The notes under the pieces: generated by a model
Seen by the model: the letters and a program-made list of their open reading frames with translations, nothing else
Told to the model about the DNA's origin: nothing
Databases searched by the model: none
Source of the DNA: Clostridia bacterium
GTDB taxonomy: Bacteria > Bacillota > Clostridia > UBA1381
Direction of reading: 5' to 3'
Assembly (NCBI GenBank): GCA_017621875.1
Contig: JAGASE010000017.1
Coordinates: 22,752-86,751, forward strand
Length of the DNA stretch: 64,000 nucleotides
Translations under genes and position numbers: made by a program
Shown here: in pieces, positions 26,584-36,504 of the stretch
Position numbering within the stretch: the first letter of the stretch is position 1
Layout: each line of letters begins with the position of its first letter

Positions 26584-27351
26584 ATGATACAGATTAATGA
26601 AACAAAAATTGAATTTAACTATATGGGGCTTTTTACCACTTCGGAGACCTGGATACATCCAAAGGCTTGTGAGAAAACCTGCGAAATTATTTATGTTACG
26701 AAAGGGACTGTATTCCTTGAAGAGGAGGGAGAAAAATACGAGCTTAGGGAGGGTGAGCTTATATTTCTTGCACCGGGAAAGGTGCATGAAGGCTTTTGTG
26801 AAAGTCATGGAAGAACTTCGTTTTACTGGGTGCATTTTAATATTGAAGGATATTCTCCAAATACCTTTACATTAAATAATTTTACATATGTGTCGCTGTT
26901 TAAGGAGCTTCTGCATTACAGCAGTACGCCTGTTTGTCCCAAGCACTCAAAGGATTGCGTGCTTGCTCATTTATTGAGCGAAATTTCATCTGCACGCGAA
27001 AAGGCGGATGCGTCCACGCTTGCTGCAAATGCTGTTGAATGGGCAAGAATAAATGCGTCCTGCGGACTCAGTGTGGCGAGAGTTGCGGAGCATTTCGGCT
27101 ACAACAGCGAGCATATTTCGAGGCTCGTAAAAAAACAGTACGGGTTAAGCCTTAAATCCATTATCGATGACTTTCTGATAAAAAAGGCACAGAGCTATCT
27201 GTGCAATACAACCTATTCTATAAAGGAAATAAGTAATATGCTGGGGTTTTCATCACCAAATGCATTTATACATTTTTATAAATACCACGAAAAAAAGTCT
27301 CCTACAGATTATCGTAATTCTTTTACCAATATTCATATGAATAAATCTTAA
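26584..27351 (+). CDS. AraC-family transcriptional regulator
   Basis: 255-residue activator: an N-terminal cupin sugar-sensing domain (about residues 5-90; ELIFLAPGKVHEGF) and two C-terminal helix-turn-helix motifs (VARVAEHFGYNSEHISRLVK and IKEISNMLGFSSPNAFIHFY). It lies between GH127 and the large surface-glycan operon, so it is the obvious local regulator of both. Start ATG 26584 sits after a weak AAAGTGAGA; the longer frame running back to 26188 overlaps the GH127 gene and its promoter, and is rejected. Confidence 0.9.
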   Translation: MIQINETKIEFNYMGLFTTSETWIHPKACEKTCEIIYVTKGTVFLEEEGEKYELREGELIFLAPGKVHEGFCESHGRTSFYWVHFNIEGYSPNTFTLNNFTYVSLFKELLHYSSTPVCPKHSKDCVLAHLLSEISSAREKADASTLAANAVEWARINASCGLSVARVAEHFGYNSEHISRLVKKQYGLSLKSIIDDFLIKKAQSYLCNTTYSIKEISNMLGFSSPNAFIHFYKYHEKKSPTDYRNSFTNIHMNKS

Positions 27352-27352
27352 T

Positions 27353-27384
27353 AAAGGTCTGGCGTTGGTGCACAGACCTTTTTG
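27353..27384 (+). terminator. Terminator of the AraC gene
   Basis: Stem AAAGGTCTG/CAGACCTTT (27353-27361 with 27373-27381) ending in T5, directly after the AraC stop codon. Confidence 0.85.
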
Positions 27385-27446
27385 TATACATGAAATTGTG
27401 CAGATTTTCTTTAAAATTGTAAAATACGGCATAGATAACGGTAATT

Positions 27447-27527
27447 TTGTGCACAATTCACTAAATCCGATTGACGATAAATATATAATATGATAAATTT
27501 TGTATATAATCAATAATCCTGTATAAT
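27447..27527 (+). promoter_or_regulatory. Control region of the surface-glycan operon
   Basis: The palindrome TTGTGCACAA (27447-27456), with a related half-site AATTGTGCA near 27394, lies upstream of several AT-rich -10 candidates. The best are TATAAT at 27522-27527 with TTGTAT (27500-27505) 16 bp upstream, and TATAAT at 27505-27510. The palindrome is a candidate binding site, perhaps for the AraC protein; this is inferred from position. Confidence 0.5.
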
Positions 27528-27578
27528 GCCCGTATCGGACGGGTGAGAAGGATTTACGAAGAAAAAACGGAGGTAAAT

Positions 27579-30500
27579 ATGGTGAAAAGGATTTTGAGTA
27601 CTGTTCTGGCTTTGGTTACGGCTTTATCCTGTATGCCGGCGTATGCGTATGAATACCGGGCACCGCTTGGTGAGGGAGAGAGTATAGAGGACAAGAATGC
27701 GAAGTATTTGCTTGACGAGCAATCTGCTACATCGGCTATTACATCAACGCATAATCTGATTGCACCGTCGGGCTGGGATATTGACAGACGAGGCGGGTCA
27801 TTTGCAAATATAAGAACCGCACATTTTGTGGTAAAGGACACAAGCGACAAATATCCGGTAAGTGGTAGCTTCAATTTTGATAAGCAGACAACAGGCAAAT
27901 TTACTTTTGAAGCATATTTTAACTTCAATAATCTTGAGGACGGATTTTTTGTTGAGTTTTCAGAGAAAAATGGCGATGCTCCCGTAAGACTCTTTACCCA
28001 AAACGGTTACTGGTGTGCTGATAAAAACGGTGACACTGCATACCTTGTAAAATGCGAGGAAACTGAAGAGCAAAGAATCCGCATGATAATTGACATGGAT
28101 AAAAAATCCTTCATGTTTGCGTTAAACGGCAAGGTTATAAGCGAGGATTTGAAATTTACCTGTGAGGTTGCCTCACTGGATATTCTGAAAATATCGACAT
28201 CACCGGAAAATGAATGTGATATGATTTGGGGCCCGCTTGCAATACATAAAAATTATCTTATTGCCGACCGATTTTTAACAAGTCCTGTAGGGACAGTTCC
28301 ATACAGCTGGAAGGTGGAATCCTTAAATGAAGGCGGCGTAAGCGTTGAAGATGCAAAGAAAACAGGAGTAGCCGACGTTAATGCACTTCGCATTAACGAT
28401 ACAAGCTCGGCAGATAGAATTACCGTTACAAACAGCTTTGATAAGTGTAGCGAGAAAACGATTGTTGATTTTATCGTACTCATGCAGGAATATCCGCAGA
28501 ACGTGACCTTTGCTCTAAAGAGCGGAGAGCAGGACGTTGTAAAGCTAAAAACCAAGGATAAGGCTCTTTATTCGGGCAATACTTTGCTTAAGGAATATAC
28601 CAATAAAAACTGGAATAAAATCCGCATTGAAGCAGACCCGGCACTGCAGACAGCGGACATAAAGATTAACGGAAAGCTGAAGGCAACCGTTCCTTTTGAA
28701 AATAAGGCGGATTTCTTTGACAGCTTTGAGGTTTCAACATCTGTGCAGGGTAAGTCGGAGTTTTGGATTGACTCTGTGTATGTGTACCCCGAATACGAAT
28801 ACGACGATTATCCACAGCTTGATGAGGCTGACCTTGTCGGAAAGGACGACGGATATACTATAGGTATGCACCAGTGTAACCTCTGGTACAACGGTCACGG
28901 CAGAGGCTGGGACGTTTTAAGTACATATGACGAGCAGGTGCCGTATCTCGGTTTTTATGACGAGGGTAAGCCGGAGCTTGCTGACTGGGAGCTGAAATAT
29001 ATGCTGGAGCATGGCATTGATTTCATCATTCCATGTTACTATTCACCGGGCAACTATAAATCCGGTCCGATGCAGCCGGAAGGCGGTGTGGACAGAGCCT
29101 TAATAGACGGCTTTATGAATTCAAAGTACAGCAAATACATGAAGTTTGCTCTGAACTACTGTTCTACACGCGGTGAAACGATTGACGATTTTATCGAATA
29201 CGGACTGGATTTCCTTTGCGAATATTTCTATTCCGATGAAAGATACATGACGGTAGATAATAAGCCGCTTATCTTCTACTGGGTACCGCAGGATTTAAAA
29301 ACACAGTTCGGCGGAACAGAAGGTGCAAAGCGTGCAACCGATGCAATGCGTGAGGCATGCATAGAGCTTGGTTATGACGGTGCATATATAATCGCCGGCT
29401 GTAACTTTGCAGAGGACGTACAGCTTAAGAGCTATCAGGATTATGGTTTTGACTACGGATTTTTGTATTCCGTAAGCGGAACCGGAGGATACAACATATT
29501 GAATCAGCAGAGCTTCTTAAACGATTATATGGGCGATAAGGGTAAGCTTTTGGATACCATCGGAACGATGTCTGTCGGAACAAACTCAAGAGCATGGATA
29601 AGCGATGCGACAAATAATCCATGGGTATCAAAGGAAGACTACAAAACTCAGCTTGAATGGCTCAAAAATGAGTATATGCCGACCTTCTCCGAGGATAGCC
29701 TGGCATCTAACATGATAATGATTGATAACTGGAACGAAATTTCCGAGGGTCACGCAGTAACTCCGTCAAAGCTTTTCGGGTTCAGCTGTCTTGACTCAAT
29801 ACGAGAGGTGTTCTGCGGAAATTCTGAGGAGCATGCAGACGAAATTCCTAACGAAAAACAGGCGGAGCGTCTCCGCGGAACATATCCAAAGGACAGAAAA
29901 ACCTTAAGATATATTCGTCCGATAGGAAATGCGGATATTCCTACCAAGGTAGGACACAGCTGGAACTTTGCTTCGCAAGAGGACGCGGCCGAGTGGCAGA
30001 TAACCAAGCAGGTTGAAAACTTCCGTCAGGAGGACGGCGTTATAAAGGGAACTGCGGTTGATGCAGACGGCGGTATGCAGACTAAGGAGCCGCTTAACAT
30101 CAATATAGACATGGTTACATATGTAAAGGTAAGAGTAAAGTCCTCAGGAACGGAAAACGGACACGAGATGAACGGTAACACTGCGGAAATCTTCTTTACT
30201 ACCGCAGAAAATCCGAACTGGACTCAGAAGCAGTCTTCGCAGACGATGCTGGTTGATGCGGATTTTGTGGATTTGTACTTCCCGATATACAAAAATCTTT
30301 TGTGGAAGGGAACACTCACAGGACTTCGTTTTGACCCGTTTGTAGGCAAGGGTGAATTTGAGGTTGAGTCGATAGAATTTTTGGAAACAGAGATAAAAAA
30401 GGCAACTCTCAGTATAGACGGCGAGGATTTTGCCTTTGTAAAAACACCGGTTAATGTAAATGGCACGATGTTTGTGGGTGTAGATACGGTATACGATTTC

Positions 30501-31217
30501 TGGTCAAAGCTGGATTTATTTCTTCAGTATGACCACGGAACGAAGGAAATCAAGTTTATCGGAGACAATAAAACTCTCATTTTCCGCGAAGGAAGCAGCG
30601 TAGCGACGGTTAACGGAGAGGAAATACAGCTTGCAGATAAGGTATTTTATGAGGACGGCCTGATGATGGTTCCGATAAGAACAGTTGCGGAGGTATTTGA
30701 CATTAAGGTTTCATGGAATCAGGAGAAGTACGCAATAACTCTCGAAAAGCCTAAGGCAGCTGTTGTAGTCCAAGAAACCGAGCCTGTTATAAGAATCCCG
30801 TTTGAATGGGAATTCAGCGTTGACAAGGACACCGAGGGCTGGACGACAAACGGCGGAGTTGCAAAGTCAAAGGTTAAGGACGGAGTATGGCAGATGCGTT
30901 CGTCGAGCAACGACCCGATTGTGTGGATGCAGAATATTGAAATGCCTGCAAAGCAGTATAAGACGATGATTATTTCAATAAAGAACGAAACCACGGCAAA
31001 CATTGCACAGCTGTTCTTTACAACAAAATCCTCAACAGGCTACGATACGCAGAAATGCTATAATATAAATATGGAAACGCAGTCCGAGGAATTTGTTGAA
31101 TACGAGCTGGATTTGACTACAAATTCATTGTGGGACGGAACAATAACAAACTTACGTTTTGACCCCGTATCTACAAAGGGCAGCTATGAAATTGACTACA
31201 TACGTTTTACGGAATAA
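27579..31217 (+). CDS. Secreted multidomain GH99-like glycoside hydrolase with stalk domain
   Basis: 1,212-residue secreted protein. A signal peptide ends near residue 24 (AYA). Two concanavalin-like beta-sandwich regions follow (about 60-205 and 230-415), then a GH99/WbsX-like TIM barrel (about 424-745; GIDFIIPCYYSPG, IIAGCNFAED, MIDNWNEISEGHA). Then come a carbohydrate-binding-like module (about 790-940), a copper-amine-oxidase-N-type 'stalk' domain (about 940-1057; VNGTMFVGVDTV, MMVPIRTVAEVF) and a second copy of the module (about 1070-1212). The two modules share LRFDP followed by G(S/E)(Y/F)E. GH99 cleaves alpha-mannosidic linkages internally; that activity is only suggested. CGGAGGT sets ATG 27579. 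First gene of a long operon. Confidence 0.75.
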   Translation: MVKRILSTVLALVTALSCMPAYAYEYRAPLGEGESIEDKNAKYLLDEQSATSAITSTHNLIAPSGWDIDRRGGSFANIRTAHFVVKDTSDKYPVSGSFNFDKQTTGKFTFEAYFNFNNLEDGFFVEFSEKNGDAPVRLFTQNGYWCADKNGDTAYLVKCEETEEQRIRMIIDMDKKSFMFALNGKVISEDLKFTCEVASLDILKISTSPENECDMIWGPLAIHKNYLIADRFLTSPVGTVPYSWKVESLNEGGVSVEDAKKTGVADVNALRINDTSSADRITVTNSFDKCSEKTIVDFIVLMQEYPQNVTFALKSGEQDVVKLKTKDKALYSGNTLLKEYTNKNWNKIRIEADPALQTADIKINGKLKATVPFENKADFFDSFEVSTSVQGKSEFWIDSVYVYPEYEYDDYPQLDEADLVGKDDGYTIGMHQCNLWYNGHGRGWDVLSTYDEQVPYLGFYDEGKPELADWELKYMLEHGIDFIIPCYYSPGNYKSGPMQPEGGVDRALIDGFMNSKYSKYMKFALNYCSTRGETIDDFIEYGLDFLCEYFYSDERYMTVDNKPLIFYWVPQDLKTQFGGTEGAKRATDAMREACIELGYDGAYIIAGCNFAEDVQLKSYQDYGFDYGFLYSVSGTGGYNILNQQSFLNDYMGDKGKLLDTIGTMSVGTNSRAWISDATNNPWVSKEDYKTQLEWLKNEYMPTFSEDSLASNMIMIDNWNEISEGHAVTPSKLFGFSCLDSIREVFCGNSEEHADEIPNEKQAERLRGTYPKDRKTLRYIRPIGNADIPTKVGHSWNFASQEDAAEWQITKQVENFRQEDGVIKGTAVDADGGMQTKEPLNINIDMVTYVKVRVKSSGTENGHEMNGNTAEIFFTTAENPNWTQKQSSQTMLVDADFVDLYFPIYKNLLWKGTLTGLRFDPFVGKGEFEVESIEFLETEIKKATLSIDGEDFAFVKTPVNVNGTMFVGVDTVYDFWSKLDLFLQYDHGTKEIKFIGDNKTLIFREGSSVATVNGEEIQLADKVFYEDGLMMVPIRTVAEVFDIKVSWNQEKYAITLEKPKAAVVVQETEPVIRIPFEWEFSVDKDTEGWTTNGGVAKSKVKDGVWQMRSSSNDPIVWMQNIEMPAKQYKTMIISIKNETTANIAQLFFTTKSSTGYDTQKCYNINMETQSEEFVEYELDLTTNSLWDGTITNLRFDPVSTKGSYEIDYIRFTE

Positions 31218-31233
31218 ATAAGGGGGATTAGCA

Positions 31234-32880
31234 ATGAAAAAGTTTTTAGTTTTCGGTATTGCTGCCGCACTTTCGGTGCCGGCGGCAGTATCGGCAGCAG
31301 AGCTTTCAAAGCCTGCCATAGATCCCGAAACGGGGATTGTGACGATTGCCGGAAATCTTGGAGAAAGCAGTGCATTTCGCAGAGTTACGCTGTTTGTGGA
31401 GGACGCAGACGGTGAAAATGCAGGAGCAATGAACTGGTTTGATACGGTTAAGTGCGATGCAAACGGCGACTACAGCTTTAGCTATAAAATGAGCGGTGAT
31501 AACGGTGGAATGTATACCGCAAAGGTGTATGTAGAAAATTCATCTCAAAGCTACAGCTCACCGTTTCAGTTTTTTGATGCGGCAACCGAATCGCAGGCGT
31601 TGTGGAATAAAATTACTGACGGACGTGCTGCAAAGGATACCTCGGTAATAAGCGAAATTATCGAAATAAGAGGCGATTATTTGGGACTGGACCTTACGAA
31701 ATATACCGAGCTTTCAGATGAATCCAAAACACAGGTTTGTACCAATATATATGACCTGCTTACATCTATTTCGGATTTCAAGCCGGCACTTTCTGATCTT
31801 TCCGATGTCTGGACGCTAAACGAGCTTACCGAGACGGATAAGGAGCAGTTTATCGAAGGTCTTTCAGAGCTTAAGGGAAGCAGTCTTTCGGAGGCAGATA
31901 ATGTTTTTAAAGAATTGGGCGAGGAGGAGCAAAACGCCCTGTATGCTGAAATGATAGCGACTGATTATGCGAATAAAGAAGCTATGCTTACTGCATACCA
32001 AGACGGTGCAATTCTTGCAGGCGTAAATTCGGCAAGCGGTTGGGGAGAGCTGTATACCGTGCTGGAGACGGCACAGAATACGCTCGGAATAAGCTTTGAT
32101 GATTACAATAAGCTTAAGGATAAAATCACTCCGATTTCAGAAATGCTCAAAACCTACACAAAGCTTACCGATATAACCACTGCATTTAATGAAGCTGTGG
32201 CAGAGCAGGCGAAGGCAGAAAAGAAGAGTACCTCAAATAGCAGCAGCGGAGGCGGCAGCAGTTCGGGGAACTCATTGGGTACGCCTACCATAATCCCCGC
32301 TCAAAACGCCGATAGTATTGCGGCAAATTCCGATACGTTTTCGGATATTGCCGATGTAGAATGGGCAGTTGGCAGTATAGAAATGCTTAAAAGCCGCGGA
32401 ATTGCAGCAGGTGAGGACGGAAAATACTATCCGCACAGAAATGTTACAAGAGCGGAATTTGTAAAGATGCTGATGTGTACCTTCCCATTTCAAAAGACAG
32501 ACGAAGAAAGAGTATTTGCGTTTGACGACGTGAATGAAGGAGAATGGTACTACGCATACGTGCGTGATGCCTTTGAAAAGGGTATCATAAACGGCGTTGA
32601 TGAAACAAGCTTTTCTCCGAAAAGCGAGATGACGCGTCAGGATATGGCAGTAGTGCTTTATAATGCACTTAAAGCAAAAATGCAGGTTGAAGATGCCGAG
32701 GCGGATTTTTCAGATAATTCTGAAATATCAGACTACGCAAAGACAGCTGTCGGAGCATTGGGAAATTACGGAATTATAAATGGCTTTGAAGATGGCACTT
32801 TCCAACCGAAAGAAAATGCTACAAGAGCACAGGTTGCAATCATGCTTGCGAATATAATTAAAGTTGTAGAAAACGGTTAA
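31234..32880 (+). CDS. Surface protein with three C-terminal SLH domains
   Basis: 548 residues: signal peptide (about 1-21), a beta-sandwich (about 25-115), a mostly helical region with many acidic residues (about 120-325), a Ser/Gly linker (about 328-348), and three SLH domains (about 368-420, 425-485, 490-548) with motifs such as FSDIADVEWA, ITRAEF-like VTRAEFVKML and TFQPKENATRAQVA. SLH domains bind pyruvylated secondary wall polymer, so the protein is cell-wall attached. The N-terminal function is unknown; it may hold glycans or enzymes at the surface. GGGGGATT precedes the start. Genes on both sides belong to the same glycan operon. Confidence 0.85.
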   Translation: MKKFLVFGIAAALSVPAAVSAAELSKPAIDPETGIVTIAGNLGESSAFRRVTLFVEDADGENAGAMNWFDTVKCDANGDYSFSYKMSGDNGGMYTAKVYVENSSQSYSSPFQFFDAATESQALWNKITDGRAAKDTSVISEIIEIRGDYLGLDLTKYTELSDESKTQVCTNIYDLLTSISDFKPALSDLSDVWTLNELTETDKEQFIEGLSELKGSSLSEADNVFKELGEEEQNALYAEMIATDYANKEAMLTAYQDGAILAGVNSASGWGELYTVLETAQNTLGISFDDYNKLKDKITPISEMLKTYTKLTDITTAFNEAVAEQAKAEKKSTSNSSSGGGSSSGNSLGTPTIIPAQNADSIAANSDTFSDIADVEWAVGSIEMLKSRGIAAGEDGKYYPHRNVTRAEFVKMLMCTFPFQKTDEERVFAFDDVNEGEWYYAYVRDAFEKGIINGVDETSFSPKSEMTRQDMAVVLYNALKAKMQVEDAEADFSDNSEISDYAKTAVGALGNYGIINGFEDGTFQPKENATRAQVAIMLANIIKVVENG

Positions 32881-32891
32881 GGGAGGATAAT

Positions 32892-35525
32892 ATGAAGAAA
32901 TTTTTAAGTTTTATATTGGTATTATCCATGCTGTGCCAGGGCGTGATTTACGCAAGAGAGACCGATACCAAAATCGGTGTTAATACCGGGCTTTTGGAGG
33001 CTTTGGGAATTATATCGCAAAACGATGAGGTCGGTGAATATATAACACGCGGCGATGCTGCGGTTTATGTCGCAAAAATGCTCGGCTTAAAGCTTACCTC
33101 CACAAATGAGGAGGTTACAAGCGGATTTGCAGATATGACCGGTCAAAATATAATTTGCGATGCGGTTTGTAAGCTTTCAAGCTTGGGTGTAGTTCATGGC
33201 AACGGGACAGAAAATTTCCTGCCCGAGGACAATATAACAAAAGCCGATGCGATTTCATTGTTTTTGGGAAGTCTGGGCTATAAAAAGGAAATTCTGGCAT
33301 CAAGCGGATATCTCGGAAAAGGCGTAACTCTTGCAAAGGATTTGGGATTTTATGTAACCGACGGACGAGGCGACAGCGAGGATATATCGGCAGCAACATT
33401 TTTTGAAATGATGATAAAAGCTCTGGAAACAGATATGATTGTTTTGGGCGGAAGTATTGACGGACAGCTTTCGTATAAGATTTCCGATGAGGACAATATT
33501 CTTTCGGAGTATCACGATATTGAAAAATATAAGGGTATAGTTACCGCAAACTCATATTTCAGCATTAATGGTGGAAGTACTACCTCGAAAAAGTCAATCG
33601 AGATAGAGTCTGTAGTTTATTTTGACGATTACGGTGCTTCTCCGGAAATGGCAGGACAGTATGTTGAATACTATATCAGGGACGACGATACGCTTGTCTA
33701 CCTTGAGCCGCACAGAAAAAATGAAACACTTACGATTGATCGAACCGATATCCTGTCCTATAATGATGGAAAATATTATTATAATAAGGACGGCAGAAGT
33801 AAGTATGTAGACTTTGACTATACTTCAAAGCCTGTTATATATAACTACACTCTGCTTATGGAGTACGGCAGTGAATTTATGCTCCCGTCATGCGGAAGTC
33901 TGACCTTTGTTGATAACAATGGCGATGATGATTACGATGTTTTATACATAATGAGCTATAAAAACTTCTATGTTACGGGTACGCAGCAGGAGGAAGAAAC
34001 ACTTTATGTGTATGACGCAAATCTTTCGGTTAAAAAGCCGCTGATAATTAATACGGGTGATGACGGAACTCTGCTCTGTAATACAGATATGGAGGCGGTT
34101 GAAACAAAGACTGTAAAATCGGGCCATGTGGTTTCTGCTTTCGGACACGAAACGGATAGCGGCTATGAAGCGGTTGTTGCCATTGTTTCGGGCGAGAGCT
34201 TGCAGGGAATGGTTGATAATATAAACCCTGACGAGAATGTAACAAACTTAGAGGAGGCTGTTGTTGACGGTGAAACCTTTGAGCTTTACGGAAATCTGAC
34301 AGTATCACAGCTGGAGGTTAAAAAGGCATACACCTTCGCACTGGATTATAAGGGAAGAATTGCTGCGTTTGCAATAGATTCGGAAAATTCGATTATGGCG
34401 TTGGGATATCTTCTGTACGTCAAATATATTGATGAAGAGGACGCAGTGCAGATGAAGGTACTCACCGAATTTGGAAAGGTGCATAAATACCTCTGCAGCG
34501 AAAAGGTGAAAATCCATGATACAGGAAGATTTAAAGCAGACGAGCTTCTTGCATGGTTCGGCGGTGAAGGCGAGCAGAGCAGAATGATGGGCTACCGCGT
34601 AAACGAGGACGGACAGATATATTCGGTTTCCTTCCCGAAGGCTTGGAGCATAGCCTCTCAGGACGCAGAGATTTTCACAGCGTTTTCAGGCTCAAGCGAA
34701 TATTATGTGGGCGGAGCACGCTCCTTTAATAACCGATATGTTGTATCGGATAAGGCAAAAGTGTTCACTATTGCAGACGGCGGAGCAGATGATGACCATA
34801 CTGTAGGCACTCCGGCGGAGTCTTTAAGTCACGCACAGACCTATAACGTGGACGGATATGTTTTATCGCAGGACGCAACCAGCTTAGATGTTGTGGTTGT
34901 ACATATTGATGCGGGAGAAAGCAGTGGAATTGACGATGAGACCGCAGGAGCAACGGCATCTGTTGTTCACTCTGTAAAAAGTGGCTTGAATGAAGATGAC
35001 GAGGTTATAACTAACATAACGATTATCGGACGAAACGGAAAGCAGACATATGTATTGAAGGACGGCTGCAAAATCAGAATGAAGGACGGAAATTCAATGA
35101 AAGGTGAGCTTTCCGAGGGCGATGTGATTTCATATTCAATAAACTATAAGGAAGAAATCGACCTGATAGAGGTGCTGTATGATGTAAGTGAGAATTTGTA
35201 CGCAGGACTGAGAAGCTTCGGAACTGACTTTGGCGGAAAAACCAGACCGGTTATCGGAAAGGCATACAATGTTTCGCAAAATGTAATTCAGCTTGTAGAC
35301 GTCGCTGCTTCCATTAGTAAAAGCCTGACAATGGCAGAGATGGAAACATATCCGATAGGAAGTACAACCATTGTTGTATATGATAGCGAAGAAACAAAGG
35401 GAAACAGGGTGCGTACAGGTAAGGTATCAGACTTTATGACCTATCGCATGTCCGGGGGTAACTGCTCTACCGTATTGGTAGATTCATATCAGTGTAATCC
35501 GAAGATTTTCATAATTTTTAAGTGA
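32892..35525 (+). CDS. Large SLH-domain protein of unknown function
   Basis: 877 residues: signal peptide (about 1-21), then two N-terminal SLH-like units (about 30-140; ITRGDAAVYVAKMLGL, FADMTGQN, ITKADAISLFLGSLGY), followed by about 730 residues rich in predicted beta strands and acidic residues with no family that I recognise. The central part repeats short blocks such as TFELYGNLTVSQLEV and KVHKYLCSEKVKIHD that look like beta barrels or OB-like units. SLH domains at the N-terminus put the unknown part outside the wall. Twelve bases separate it from the preceding SLH gene; the transporter genes follow directly. A role in glycan capture is inferred from context. Confidence 0.75.
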   Translation: MKKFLSFILVLSMLCQGVIYARETDTKIGVNTGLLEALGIISQNDEVGEYITRGDAAVYVAKMLGLKLTSTNEEVTSGFADMTGQNIICDAVCKLSSLGVVHGNGTENFLPEDNITKADAISLFLGSLGYKKEILASSGYLGKGVTLAKDLGFYVTDGRGDSEDISAATFFEMMIKALETDMIVLGGSIDGQLSYKISDEDNILSEYHDIEKYKGIVTANSYFSINGGSTTSKKSIEIESVVYFDDYGASPEMAGQYVEYYIRDDDTLVYLEPHRKNETLTIDRTDILSYNDGKYYYNKDGRSKYVDFDYTSKPVIYNYTLLMEYGSEFMLPSCGSLTFVDNNGDDDYDVLYIMSYKNFYVTGTQQEEETLYVYDANLSVKKPLIINTGDDGTLLCNTDMEAVETKTVKSGHVVSAFGHETDSGYEAVVAIVSGESLQGMVDNINPDENVTNLEEAVVDGETFELYGNLTVSQLEVKKAYTFALDYKGRIAAFAIDSENSIMALGYLLYVKYIDEEDAVQMKVLTEFGKVHKYLCSEKVKIHDTGRFKADELLAWFGGEGEQSRMMGYRVNEDGQIYSVSFPKAWSIASQDAEIFTAFSGSSEYYVGGARSFNNRYVVSDKAKVFTIADGGADDDHTVGTPAESLSHAQTYNVDGYVLSQDATSLDVVVVHIDAGESSGIDDETAGATASVVHSVKSGLNEDDEVITNITIIGRNGKQTYVLKDGCKIRMKDGNSMKGELSEGDVISYSINYKEEIDLIEVLYDVSENLYAGLRSFGTDFGGKTRPVIGKAYNVSQNVIQLVDVAASISKSLTMAEMETYPIGSTTIVVYDSEETKGNRVRTGKVSDFMTYRMSGGNCSTVLVDSYQCNPKIFIIFK

Positions 35526-35535
35526 GGGACTTTGA

Positions 35536-36504
35536 ATGAGAAATAAAAGTGTTGCAAAAAGCGACAGAGAATTGAAAAGAAAGGAAACTCTGCGGGCAAT
35601 CAAGCGGTATAAATATTTATACATCATGCTGATACCTACTATAATTTCCATATTTGTGTTCCGATACATGCCGATATACGGAATACAGCTTGCATTTAAG
35701 GAATTTAATCCGGCTCTTGGTATAACCAAGAGCCCGTGGATTGGACTTGCGAATTTTGAAAGACTTGTTTCCGAGCCGGGATTTTTAAATGCATTTAAGA
35801 ATACAATAATTATCTCCTTGATGAAGGTACTGGGTGGATTTACGCCGCCTATCATACTGGCTGTGCTGTTCAATGAAATCCGTTCACTGCGTTATAAAAA
35901 GATAATGCAGACGATTTACACCTTCCCGAACTTCATTTCGTGGGTTGTAATGGCAGGTATTATTACAAACCTGTTTTCGGGAAGTGGTCTTGTTAACCAG
36001 ATTTTAACATCGATTGGATTGGAAAAGCAAAATCTTTTAACAGAGCCTTCAACCTTCAGAATGTTTATTCTGATAACCGCTATCTGGAAGGGAGCCGGCT
36101 GGGGTGCTATCTATTACATGGCGGCAATAGCCGGAATAGATACCTCACTTTATGAGGCGGCAGAAATTGACGGTGCAAACCGCTGGCAGAAAATCTGGCA
36201 TGTTACTCTGCCGGGAATAAGAGAGATGATAGCAATTCAGTTTATTATGTCATTTTCAGGTCTTATGCAGGCGGGATTTGACCAGATATTCAACCTGTAT
36301 AATTCCTCGTTGTTTGAGGTGGCGGATATTATTGATACCTATGTATACAGAATTTCCTTCCAGCAGACTCCGTCTTACGGCTTCAGCGTAGCTGTGGGAA
36401 TGTTTACCGGAGTTATAAATCTTGTACTTCTTCTGGTATTTAATCAGCTATCTAAGCTCGGCGGCGGAAAGGGCTTGTTTGAAGGAGGTGTACGTAAATC
36501 ATGA
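35536..36504 (+). CDS. Oligosaccharide ABC transporter permease (LplB-type)
   Basis: 322-residue membrane subunit with six predicted helices after a basic N-terminus. The EAA coupling loop reads LYEAAEIDGANRWQKIWHV near residue 210. The opening YLYIMLIPTIISIFVFRYMPIYGIQLAFKEF... style (here quoted only in part) is typical of the LplB/YteP branch of carbohydrate uptake permeases. It pairs with the next gene, whose start overlaps by four bases. No ATPase gene is present, as in many clostridial CUT1 systems that share a common MsmX-type ATPase. Confidence 0.92.
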   Translation: MRNKSVAKSDRELKRKETLRAIKRYKYLYIMLIPTIISIFVFRYMPIYGIQLAFKEFNPALGITKSPWIGLANFERLVSEPGFLNAFKNTIIISLMKVLGGFTPPIILAVLFNEIRSLRYKKIMQTIYTFPNFISWVVMAGIITNLFSGSGLVNQILTSIGLEKQNLLTEPSTFRMFILITAIWKGAGWGAIYYMAAIAGIDTSLYEAAEIDGANRWQKIWHVTLPGIREMIAIQFIMSFSGLMQAGFDQIFNLYNSSLFEVADIIDTYVYRISFQQTPSYGFSVAVGMFTGVINLVLLLVFNQLSKLGGGKGLFEGGVRKS

